Below are positions 1 to 7,074 of a DNA stretch of 64,000 nt, in pieces. Under the pieces are notes generated by a model. The model was not told the DNA's origin and made no database searches. It worked only from the letters and a program-made list of their open reading frames with translations. The position numbers and the translations under genes are program-made. Source of the DNA: Marinomonas sp. UCMA 3892 (lineage in GTDB: Bacteria > Pseudomonadota > Gammaproteobacteria > Pseudomonadales > Marinomonadaceae); contig NZ_PTXN01000016.1 of the NCBI RefSeq assembly GCF_012726345.1, positions 32,807-96,806 of the forward strand. Direction: 5' to 3'. Each line of letters starts with the position of its first letter. The stretch's first letter is position 1.

Positions 1-558
1 TTTCGCTTTTTTTTCTTTGCGTATTTGTACATCCCAGAAGTCTTCAAACTGTATGTGGTCAACAGTTTTAACTGTTGGTTTATTGCTTCTCTCAGAGTCA
101 TCCGACCGTTGAGAGTCCCTTACTGGGTTGCCATCAGGCATAAACAATGATGAAAATTCTTCTGGTAGCCGAGCTTGAAAAGCGGCAAGAGATTTCAAAA
201 GCGATGCCATACCAACGAAGTCGGCAGGTACATCTTTAAACAACCGAAAGGCTGCCTTACCTTGGTTTGGGTTTTCGATTGGGTTGTGCTTCAGAAAGCT
301 CCGAATCAAAGTCCAACCGGATTCCTCGCAACGAATCAGGAACTGATCTTGTTCTAACTCATTTAGAGCCTTGGCAACCTGTTGATCATCCCAGTTCAAG
401 TCAGAAGCAACGTAACCAATCGGCAACCGAAAGCAGCCAAGCAAATTACAATGTGGGCATGTAAGCAAATACAGTCCTAGCAACTTCGCAGAGTCACTCC
501 AGGACAAAACGTTTTGCTTTAGCCAAAAGCGGGTATAGACCTTGCCATAATCACGCAT
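1..558 (-). CDS. Phage-type replication protein, N-terminal part (cut by window edge)
   Basis: An open frame starts at ATG 558-556 and stays open to the left edge, so its 3' end lies outside the window. The 186 visible residues begin MRDYGKVYTRFWLKQNV, contain a CPHCNLLGCFRLP stretch (about residues 34-46) and a winged-helix-like segment, and end in FEDFWDVQIRKEKKAK. Short starts of this type, followed by an FxxFW...KK segment, are typical of phage O-like or replisome-organiser proteins that bind the phage origin. It lies directly downstream of the Cro-like gene on the same strand, as O follows cro in lambdoid phages. The exact family is uncertain. Confidence 0.7.
   Translation of the reverse strand, partial: MRDYGKVYTRFWLKQNVLSWSDSAKLLGLYLLTCPHCNLLGCFRLPIGYVASDLNWDDQQVAKALNELEQDQFLIRCEESGWTLIRSFLKHNPIENPNQGKAAFRLFKDVPADFVGMASLLKSLAAFQARLPEEFSSLFMPDGNPVRDSQRSDDSERSNKPTVKTVDHIQFEDFWDVQIRKEKKAK
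61..76. promoter_or_regulatory. Operator-like palindrome inside the replication gene
   Basis: AACAGTTTTAACTGTT is symmetric except at its two central bases. It closely matches the operators between the Cro-like and repressor genes. It sits inside the coding region of the replication protein, about 0.8 kb from the main operator cluster, so it could be an auxiliary repressor site. Binding is inferred from sequence similarity only. Confidence 0.4.
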
Positions 559-613
559 GGAGGTACTCGCTTCTGTGTTTACGTAAAATGCTGACCATTA
601 CTTGCCCTTAATC

Positions 614-865
614 CTACTGGTTACTGGCTTTCAGCTCGCTTTGGCCTTCGGGATAGATGTCCGGTCTTAACTGGGATCGGGTTACCTGTCCTTGCGTAGC
701 TTGTTCGATGGGTAAAACGAATTCAGCGGGAACACGGCCTGATTTATTCAACCAAAACCAGACGTTTTGCTGTTTTGAGTTGATGGCTCGCGCTAATGCT
801 GATTGCCCGCCGACCAAGTCAATGGCACGGCGGAGATGTTTTTGTGTCGTGTTGAACACTTCCAT
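614..865 (-). CDS. Cro/YdaS-like transcriptional regulator
   Basis: A small protein of 83 residues with a helix-turn-helix at about residues 15-45 (GGQSALARAINSKQQNVWFW), followed by GRVPAEFVLPIEQAT and a RPDIYPE tail. This pattern is characteristic of the YdaS/Cro-like family of prophage regulators. A good AGGAG ribosome binding site lies just upstream of the ATG. It is transcribed away from the CI-like gene at 983, and its start and upstream region face the shared operators, as expected for Cro. The replication gene follows 55 bp downstream on the same strand. No cII-like gene is visible between them. Confidence 0.8.
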   Translation of the reverse strand: MEVFNTTQKHLRRAIDLVGGQSALARAINSKQQNVWFWLNKSGRVPAEFVLPIEQATQGQVTRSQLRPDIYPEGQSELKASNQ

Positions 866-877
866 ACCGTCTCCTGT

Positions 878-971
878 TACAATAAAAACTGTTACAAGAT
901 TGAATGTTACAGTTTAAACTGTAGATAAGTCAACAGTTAAAATTGTTGAAAGGCTACAGTTTTATTTGTAG
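878..971. promoter_or_regulatory. Operator cluster with divergent promoters (Cro-like / CI-like switch)
   Basis: Four related palindromic sites lie between the divergent regulators: 878-893 (imperfect), 908-923 (TACAGTTTAAACTGTA, a perfect palindrome), 931-948 (CAACAGTTAAAATTGTTG) and 954-971 (CTACAGTTTTATTTGTAG). Their centres are about 30, 24 and 23 bp apart. A leftward promoter for the Cro-like gene can be drawn with -35 TTGACT at 933-928 and -10 TAACAT at 909-904. The sites overlap both promoters, as in lambda-type and SXT-type switches. Confidence 0.75.
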
Positions 972-974
972 AAT
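946..974 (+). promoter_or_regulatory. Promoter of the CI-like repressor, probably giving a leaderless mRNA
   Basis: TTGAAA (946-951), a 17-bp spacer and TAGAAT (969-974) form a good sigma-70 promoter. The repressor ATG lies at 983, only 8 bases after the -10 box. Transcription would therefore begin at or within a base or two of the start codon. No Shine-Dalgarno sequence is present. Operators at 931-948 and 954-971 overlap the -35 and -10 boxes, which suggests autoregulation. Confidence 0.6.
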
Positions 975-982
975 ACGGGCTT

Positions 983-1630
983 ATGAAAACTTTATCCGAA
1001 CGACTAAACCATGCCTTGCAGCTTACTGGGGTGACTCAGTCTGAGTTGGCTCGTCGCATTGGTATCAAACAGCAGTCGATCAGCCAGATTTGCTCTGGTA
1101 AATCGGCTAGGTCTCGTTACACCATGCAGATCGCGGAGGCGCTTCGCGTGAATGCTCATTGGCTCGCCACAGGTGATGGCGAGATTGGCTTGGGGGTCGG
1201 TAATGTAGAAGTCGGGCCTGATATTAAGGGAAGAATTCCTCTCATTAACTGGGTTCAGGCCGGTGATTGGACTGAAATAGCGGAGGGATTTGCCCATGAA
1301 GATGCTGAGGAGTGGCGTGAAGTCACTGGGAAAGCACATGAGGGTTGTTTCGCACTTCGCGTAAAAGGCGACAGTATGGAAAATCCAAGCGGAAAAAAAT
1401 CCATACCTGAGGGAGCAGTGATCGTTGTTGATCCTGAGTTACCGTACTCTTCAGGTTCATTGGTTGTTGCGCGTTTGGATGATTCGAAAGAAGCAACCTT
1501 TAAGCAGTTGGTTATTGATGGTGAACAGAAGTACCTAAAACCTTTGAACCCACAATACCCTGCAATACCGATCAACGGCAACTGCACCATCATTGGTGTA
1601 GTACGACAAGCTATCATCGATTTTTGGTAG
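983..1630 (+). CDS. CI/LexA-like repressor with S24 autoprotease domain
   Basis: A 215-residue repressor. The N-terminal HTH_3 domain (about residues 8-62) contains TQSELARRIGIKQQSISQIC. The C-terminal S24 peptidase domain contains the serine motif GDSMENPSG (about 132-140) and a downstream lysine in DDSKEATFKQL. Proteins of this kind repress lytic or transfer genes and cleave themselves when RecA is activated. It is divergent from the Cro-like gene and appears to be translated from a leaderless transcript. The length and position next to prfC also fit SetR of SXT/R391-type ICEs, but the gene order to the left (Cro, then an O-like gene) is lambdoid. Which class it belongs to cannot be settled here. 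Confidence 0.9.
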   Translation: MKTLSERLNHALQLTGVTQSELARRIGIKQQSISQICSGKSARSRYTMQIAEALRVNAHWLATGDGEIGLGVGNVEVGPDIKGRIPLINWVQAGDWTEIAEGFAHEDAEEWREVTGKAHEGCFALRVKGDSMENPSGKKSIPEGAVIVVDPELPYSSGSLVVARLDDSKEATFKQLVIDGEQKYLKPLNPQYPAIPINGNCTIIGVVRQAIIDFW

Positions 1631-1886
1631 CGAAGGAATTTGTGGTTTAGCCACAGTTGTTCATGAGCTGAAGAAGCAACGATTGCAAACAGCTACAACT
1701 GAGCATTGGCGCACGCTGAGAGTAAATGGTAACCGATTAGATAACCATTGATTGTTTATAAAGTCAAGATCAGCGAAAATAGCGGCCAATTACGATTAAC
1801 ACGACGGATTTGACAAGCGAAGAACTGAAAAGAGAGTACTTCCAAAAGTGTGTACAAATCCGTGTACAAACTAAAAGAATTTATAC
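1631..1886. other. Gene-poor junction between the phage-like element and prfC
   Basis: No convincing gene is present. A short open frame without a normal start codon runs from the repressor stop to about 1751 and matches nothing I recognise. Near the right end GTGTACAAA occurs twice (about 1850 and 1862), 12 bp apart. A consensus -35 TTGACA at 1810-1815 lacks a good -10 box. If the element is integrated, its attachment boundary should lie here or at the prfC start. No integrase is seen on this side. Confidence 0.4.
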
Positions 1887-3473
1887 ATGGCAAACCAAGA
1901 TTTTCTTAATGAAATCAATAAGCGAAGGACCTTTGCTATCATCTCCCACCCTGACGCCGGTAAAACCACCATCACTGAAAAGCTTTTGCTGCTTGGTCAG
2001 CTGATTCAAACAGCTGGTTCTGTAAAAGGTCGTAAAGGTGATAAGCACGCTACATCTGACTGGATGGCAATGGAAAAACAGCGTGGTATCTCAATTACCT
2101 CTTCTGTGATGCAATTTCCATACAAAGATCGTATTGTTAATTTGCTTGATACACCTGGACACGAAGACTTCTCGGAAGATACTTACCGCACACTTACTGC
2201 AGTTGACTCTGTATTGATGATCATCGATGGTGCGAAAGGTGTAGAGGATCGTACTATCAAATTGATGGACGTTTGTCGTTTACGTGACACGCCTATTTTG
2301 ACTTTCATCAACAAAATGGATCGTGATATTCGTGATCCGATTGAATTGTTAGATGAAGTAGAAGAAGTCCTAAAAATCGCAGCGGCTCCTATTACTTGGC
2401 CCATCGGCATGAGTGATTTCTTTAAAGGGGTTTATAACCTTTATACCGATACTATCCATGTTTTTGTTCGTGGACGCGGTCATACCTTGATGGATGATAT
2501 TCGTATCGAAGGTTTGCAGTCTAATGAAGCAAAAGAATTGCTTGGTGATGATTGGGAGTCTTATGTCGACGAGATTGAGTTGGTTCGTGGAGCGAGTCAT
2601 GAATTTGACCATGACGCTTATTTGAGAGGTGAACTCACTCCGGTATTTTTTGGTACAGCATTGTCGAACTTTGGTGTTCGTGAAATGTTGGATGGCTTTG
2701 TTGAATGGGCTCCTGCGCCCATTGATCGCGAAACCAATAGTCGTAAAGTTGAGGCGAAGGAAGAGAAGTTCTCAGGCTTCATTTTTAAAATTCAAGCCAA
2801 CATGGACCCTAAACACCGAGACCGTATTGCGTTTATGCGAGTGTGTTCTGGAACCTATAGTCGTGGCATGAAAATACGCCATTGCCGTATTGGTAAAGAT
2901 ATTAAAGTGACGGATGCGGTATCTTTTACAGCAGGGGATCGTGAGGGGGTTGAAGAGGCCTTCTCTGGTGACATTATTGGTTTGCATAACCATGGTACGA
3001 TCCAGATAGGTGATACTTTTACGGAAGGTGAAGATTTAAAGTTCACAGGTATTCCTCACTTTGCGCCTGAGTTATTCCGCCGTGTACGCTTAAAAGATCC
3101 GATGAAAATGAAAGCTTTACAAAAAGGTTTACAGCAACTTTCTGAAGAAGGTTCCACTCAGTTATTCATGCCTCAACGTAATAATGAGCTCATTGTTGGT
3201 GCAGTTGGTCAGCTGCAATATGAAGTTGTCGCGTACCGTTTGAAAGACGAATACAAAGTGGAATGTATTTATGAAGCGGTAAACGTCAACTCGGCACGTT
3301 GGGTTGAGTGTGATGATGCTAAGAAATTTGAAGAGTTTAAAAACAAGTGTAGAGATAACTTAGCGATTGATGGTGGCGGGCATTTGACGTATTTGGCACC
3401 AACTCGAGTGAATTTGATGATGGCAGAAGAAAAATGGCCTCAAGTTCGATTCCACTCAACGCGTGAACATTGA
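1887..3473 (+). CDS. prfC: Peptide chain release factor 3 (RF3)
   Basis: A translational GTPase that removes RF1/RF2 from the ribosome after peptide release. It is 528 residues, the usual RF3 length. The G domain shows HPDAGKTT (21-28), a switch region with [18 protein letters not shown] (88-95) and NKMD (142-145), followed by domain II and the C-terminal RF3 domain. The start ATGGCAAACCAAG matches the family N terminus. The upstream neighbour is a phage-type repressor, and the 5' end of prfC is the known integration target of SXT/R391 elements, so its promoter may be supplied or altered by that element. The reading frame is intact. Confidence 0.97.
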   Translation: MANQDFLNEINKRRTFAIISHPDAGKTTITEKLLLLGQLIQTAGSVKGRKGDKHATSDWMAMEKQRGISITSSVMQFPYKDRIVNLLDTPGHEDFSEDTYRTLTAVDSVLMIIDGAKGVEDRTIKLMDVCRLRDTPILTFINKMDRDIRDPIELLDEVEEVLKIAAAPITWPIGMSDFFKGVYNLYTDTIHVFVRGRGHTLMDDIRIEGLQSNEAKELLGDDWESYVDEIELVRGASHEFDHDAYLRGELTPVFFGTALSNFGVREMLDGFVEWAPAPIDRETNSRKVEAKEEKFSGFIFKIQANMDPKHRDRIAFMRVCSGTYSRGMKIRHCRIGKDIKVTDAVSFTAGDREGVEEAFSGDIIGLHNHGTIQIGDTFTEGEDLKFTGIPHFAPELFRRVRLKDPMKMKALQKGLQQLSEEGSTQLFMPQRNNELIVGAVGQLQYEVVAYRLKDEYKVECIYEAVNVNSARWVECDDAKKFEEFKNKCRDNLAIDGGGHLTYLAPTRVNLMMAEEKWPQVRFHSTREH

Positions 3474-3542
3474 TCAATACTTGACTAAATTACTCGGATA
3501 AGCGGATAATTCATTTATCGAAATGGTTTTAGTGGTATTGGA

Positions 3543-3890
3543 ATGAGCATGGTTGAATCGATTGATCCTATTGAATTTACAGACGCAGCAGCTGCAAAGT
3601 TGCAATCGTTAATTGAAGAAGAAGAAAATGATCGACTTATGTTGCGTGTTTATGTGACGGGGGGCGGTTGTTCCGGCTTTCAGTATGGTTTTACGTTTGA
3701 TGAAGATCATCAAGAAGACGATACAGAAATAAAGCGTAATGGAGTTACTTTGGTTGTTGACCCATTAAGCTTCCAATATCTTGTTGGATCGGAAGTAGAT
3801 TATAAAGAAAACTTAGAAGGTGCGCGCTTCGTTGTGCAAAACCCTAACGCCACATCTACATGTGGTTGTGGTGCAAGTTTTAGTATTTAG
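3543..3890 (+). CDS. erpA: Iron-sulfur cluster insertion protein ErpA
   Basis: An A-type carrier of 115 residues that delivers Fe-S clusters to apoproteins such as isoprenoid-synthesis enzymes. The three cluster-binding cysteines are visible: Cys43 in [10 protein letters not shown], and Cys107 and Cys109 in the C-terminal [10 protein letters not shown]. The N-terminal spacing and the NATSTCGCG end are closer to ErpA than to IscA or SufA. A second ATG two codons inside (3549) is an alternative start. It is followed by a strong terminator shared with the convergent sensor kinase. Position after prfC shows no pathway link. Confidence 0.93.
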   Translation: MSMVESIDPIEFTDAAAAKLQSLIEEEENDRLMLRVYVTGGGCSGFQYGFTFDEDHQEDDTEIKRNGVTLVVDPLSFQYLVGSEVDYKENLEGARFVVQNPNATSTCGCGASFSI

Positions 3891-3918
3891 CTTCTGATAA
3901 AACAATTGATAAAAAAAT

Positions 3919-3957
3919 AAACCTTCCACACGTTATTCGTGTGGAAGGTTTTTTTAT
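3919..3957. terminator. Bidirectional terminator between erpA and the sensor kinase
   Basis: An 11-bp stem (CCTTCCACACG / CGTGTGGAAGG) with a TTATT loop, followed by a T-run on the plus strand and preceded by an A-run that serves the minus strand. Confidence 0.9.
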
Positions 3958-3964
3958 TTGATTG

Positions 3965-5038
3965 TTACCGCTTTTCGGCTTGTGCTATTTGATTATATGG
4001 CCAGCGCATTTCAAACCGTGTACCGCCTTGTGCTGTTGGGTGGCAACTGGCTTCGCCATTATGTGCTCTAGCAATAGCAGCAACCACAGCCAAACCTAAA
4101 CCACTTCCTGTTGCGTTACTGTCAGATGAGCGTCTGAATGCGGTGAATACATGTGGTGCTAAGGCTTCAGCAATACCGGGGCCTTCATCTTCTACACATA
4201 GAGTCAGTGAGTTCTGTGTGCTTCGTGTTTGAATCTTAATGCAACCTGGTACAGCATGTTTGATGGCATTGGTAAGTAGTGCGATGAGTGCTTGTCTGAT
4301 TCTAACAGGGTCACAAGAAGCATCTTTTACGGCTAGATCTAGTTCCACATATTGATGTGCTTTGGCTAGAGAGTCTTTCATGAACTCGACAACCGAGGTG
4401 ATTTCTGTATTTAAATTGATATATTGTGATCTTAAATTTAGATGACCACTTTCTTCTAGGCTGACGACTCGTAAATCTTCTACAAGATTTTTTAATCCAT
4501 CCACCTGTACTAATAAACTGCGTAATTGATGGTTATCTGGGGTAAATATGCCGTCGAGCATACCTTGTAAACGACCATATAAAATAGTGACGGGTGTTCG
4601 TAATTCGTGGGCAATGGCTGCGTTCCAAAATCTTTGCTCGTTGGTCATTCGTTCTAATTTCTCTGCGAGTAAATTAAAATCACGAATAAGCTGATTTGTT
4701 TCATTTTGTGCATTATTGAATGACGTTGCTCTCGCCGACAAATCGCCTGCTGCGAGAAGGCGAATGCCTTTCGTAACGGAGTTGAGTGGAGATAAAATAT
4801 GACGTGCCAAATTGACGGCTACGGCTACGGCTATTGTCAGTGCTATGATGGTTGTTCCTGCTAGCCAGATGAGTTCTGGTGCCGCAGGAATATAGCTGTC
4901 TACAAAGATATAATCTGGCCAAAATGTATCCATGAAATAGTAAAAAAGATACGCTGTAAAGAACACAAGCAATACCGCAAGTAAGGTGATAGCAATCATT
5001 GAAGCAATGATTTTGCCGCTTAATCCAGCTATTTTCAT
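3965..5038 (-). CDS. Sensor histidine kinase (AdeS/BaeS-like)
   Basis: A membrane kinase of 357 residues. Two transmembrane segments (about 10-35 and 55-80) flank a short periplasmic loop. A HAMP region, then the H-box AHELRTPV (His about 144), N-box LLTNAIKHA (Asn about 257), DEGPGI and GSGLGL follow, so all catalytic boxes are present. The chosen ATG overlaps the response-regulator stop by 4 bases (ATGA), implying translational coupling; an ATG 12 bases upstream is possible. Divergent placement beside an RND efflux pair mirrors adeRS-adeAB of Acinetobacter, so control of that pump is the likely role. The signal sensed is unknown. Confidence 0.9.
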   Translation of the reverse strand: MKIAGLSGKIIASMIAITLLAVLLVFFTAYLFYYFMDTFWPDYIFVDSYIPAAPELIWLAGTTIIALTIAVAVAVNLARHILSPLNSVTKGIRLLAAGDLSARATSFNNAQNETNQLIRDFNLLAEKLERMTNEQRFWNAAIAHELRTPVTILYGRLQGMLDGIFTPDNHQLRSLLVQVDGLKNLVEDLRVVSLEESGHLNLRSQYINLNTEITSVVEFMKDSLAKAHQYVELDLAVKDASCDPVRIRQALIALLTNAIKHAVPGCIKIQTRSTQNSLTLCVEDEGPGIAEALAPHVFTAFRRSSDSNATGSGLGLAVVAAIARAHNGEASCHPTAQGGTRFEMRWPYNQIAQAEKR

Positions 5039-5769
5039 TTTTGATCCCATAAGCGATAGCCAATGCCTCTTACGCCAACAGGAGTATCTGTAACGCCAAC
5101 TAACTCTAATTTTTTTCGTAGTTTACTGATATGGCTATCCACTGTGCGTTCTAATGTATCGCCTTCAGGTAAGCAGCTTTCTAATAGTTCAGTTCTACTA
5201 TAGGCCCGCTTTGGTGTGCGAGCCATAAGTGCTAAGAGCTTGAATTCAGTCAGTGTTAGTGTGATGTTTAAGTGCTCGCCTTCTTGCTCTACCGAAACTG
5301 AATGGTTTTCTATATCAATGTGTAATGGACCCACCTGCAGAGTTTTTTGTGACAAAGATTCTTTCATCATCGTTCGGCGCAATACTGCTTGAGTTCGCGC
5401 CACTACTTCAGCTGGGTTAAAGGGTTTGACGACATAATCGTCTGCCCCGATACGCAGTCCCATGAGTTTATCGATATCTTGATCCATGGCGGTTAGCATT
5501 ATTATAGGGGTATTGCCGCGGTGACGAATCTCAGAAAGTACTCGCCAGCCGTCAAGTTTAGGCATCTGGACATCTAGTAAAACAATATCCGGTTTATGTT
5601 CTAAATGAAGTTCCAGCGCTTGAAAGCCATTGTTTGCATGTAAAGTGCGCATGCCAGATTTCTCTAAATAGGCAATCAGAATTTCTGCAATATCAAGTTC
5701 ATCTTCCGCAATTAGTATCGTTGCTTGGGTATCAGTGTTTATTGCTGAACCTATTATCTCGTTATTCAT
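5035..5769 (-). CDS. OmpR-family response regulator (AdeR/BaeR-like)
   Basis: 244 residues: a receiver domain with the acidic pocket AEDE (about 21-24), phospho-acceptor Asp66 in DIVLLDVQMP, Thr93 and Lys115, then an OmpR winged helix with SHISKLRKKLE and GVRGIGYRLW. It forms an operon with the kinase, with which it overlaps. The 114-bp gap to the divergent membrane-fusion gene would hold its operator. I found no clear direct repeat there like the one AdeR uses in Acinetobacter. No strong ribosome binding site lies close to the ATG, so an alternative internal start is possible. Confidence 0.92.
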   Translation of the reverse strand: MNNEIIGSAINTDTQATILIAEDELDIAEILIAYLEKSGMRTLHANNGFQALELHLEHKPDIVLLDVQMPKLDGWRVLSEIRHRGNTPIIMLTAMDQDIDKLMGLRIGADDYVVKPFNPAEVVARTQAVLRRTMMKESLSQKTLQVGPLHIDIENHSVSVEQEGEHLNITLTLTEFKLLALMARTPKRAYSRTELLESCLPEGDTLERTVDSHISKLRKKLELVGVTDTPVGVRGIGYRLWDQK

Positions 5770-5883
5770 AAAAAGTGTTCATCTCCATCAAATCTACATA
5801 CATTCTCGGCCATAGCTCCATTTAGTAAAAGTAGAATTTAGATTATTCAATGTTTACTTGCCTTAGAAGGTATAGGATTTTCG

Positions 5884-7038
5884 ATGAAATTTAACCTTAG
5901 TAGTACCCGCTATGGAATGATTGCGGTATTAGCTTTTATTCTGACCGCTTGCGATCAGTCGCAATCAAGCAAAGAGCTTTTGGTATCGACACCTTTAGTG
6001 TCGGCGGTTTCTTTAACGCCTGAGGCGTTAACTGTGAGGGACACATTATCAGGTCGAGTCGCTCCGGTACGAATCGCTGAAATTCGCGCTCAGATTGGTG
6101 GAATTGTACAAGAAAAGCTCTTTGATCAAGGTAGTGATGTAAAAGCAGGTCAGCCTTTATACCAAATTAATCCGGCACCTTTTTTAGCAGAAGTTGATAG
6201 TGCGACTGCTGCTCTTAAGCGGGCGGAACTCTCATTGGCGCATTCTCAAAAGCAAATAGTGCGATTGAACTCATTACTTAACTCTAATTCAATCAGTCGC
6301 CAAGTGTACGACGATGAGGTTTTTAAACGAGACCAAGCGTTGGCTGAGGTCGCACAAGCGCGGGCGACGCTAGCACGTCGTAAACTCGATTTAACATTTG
6401 CCACCGTAGAAGCTCCTATTTCTGGTCGTATTGATCAGACTTTAGTGTCAGAAGGGGCGTTGGTTAGCAGTACGGATAGCAGTCCAATGGCACGAATTCA
6501 GCAGATCGATCAGGTTTATCTTGATTTGCGACGTCCTGCATCTTCTCTTGAATCCTTACAGAAAGCGTTAACGAAACAGGGAGTAGAAGATGGCTTGCTA
6601 GTATCGGTTTTACGTTCTAACGGCGAACCTTATGACTTAAAAGGATATATCGTATTTTCAGGTATTAGTGTTGATGCCGGTACGGGAGATGTGTTGTTGC
6701 GGGTGCTAATAGACAACTCAGGGCAGCAGCTTTTACCTGGGATGTTTGTGCAGGCCAAAGTGGATCGTAGTTATTACGACAAGGCTTTGATGTTACCTCA
6801 ACAGGCGATAGTCCGTTTTGAGGGGCAATCGCAGGTGTGGGTTATCGATGAAAATAGTCAGGTGCGTCTCATTCCAGTCGAATTAGGGGAGTTGGTTGAT
6901 AGATATTACCGCTTGAAGGCGGGGGTAATGGCAGGCCAGAAAATTGTTGTCGAAGGAATGGATCGGTTGGTGAATGGTATGGAAGTTCGCGTACAAGAAT
7001 GGACGTCGAACAAGTCAGTCTCTGCGATTGCTCATTAA
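5884..7038 (+). CDS. RND efflux membrane fusion lipoprotein (AdeA/AcrA-like)
   Basis: The periplasmic adaptor of a tripartite drug efflux pump, 384 residues. A lipoprotein signal ends at ILTAC, with Cys23 as the lipidation site. The lipoyl/barrel-sandwich halves are visible (GGIVQEKLFDQGSDVKAGQP near 70-90 and EAPISGRIDQTLVSEGALV near 180), flanking an alpha-hairpin (RAELSLAHSQKQIVRLNSLL). It is followed 36 bp later by the RND transporter, with which it forms an operon. The pump's outer-membrane partner is not encoded here. Confidence 0.92.
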   Translation: MKFNLSSTRYGMIAVLAFILTACDQSQSSKELLVSTPLVSAVSLTPEALTVRDTLSGRVAPVRIAEIRAQIGGIVQEKLFDQGSDVKAGQPLYQINPAPFLAEVDSATAALKRAELSLAHSQKQIVRLNSLLNSNSISRQVYDDEVFKRDQALAEVAQARATLARRKLDLTFATVEAPISGRIDQTLVSEGALVSSTDSSPMARIQQIDQVYLDLRRPASSLESLQKALTKQGVEDGLLVSVLRSNGEPYDLKGYIVFSGISVDAGTGDVLLRVLIDNSGQQLLPGMFVQAKVDRSYYDKALMLPQQAIVRFEGQSQVWVIDENSQVRLIPVELGELVDRYYRLKAGVMAGQKIVVEGMDRLVNGMEVRVQEWTSNKSVSAIAH

Positions 7039-7074
7039 TTCTACAGTTCTACTTGTTTTACAGGAAGCATGTTT

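Noticed and set aside
1631..1751. Possible short gene or integrase remnant after the repressor
   Set aside because: The frame lacks a normal start codon and the translated residues show no integrase motif.
5770..5883. AdeR-like direct-repeat operator between the regulator and the fusion gene
   Set aside because: Only a short CTCCAT element occurs twice, 33 bp apart, and it does not resemble the known AdeR repeat. I could not support an operator.
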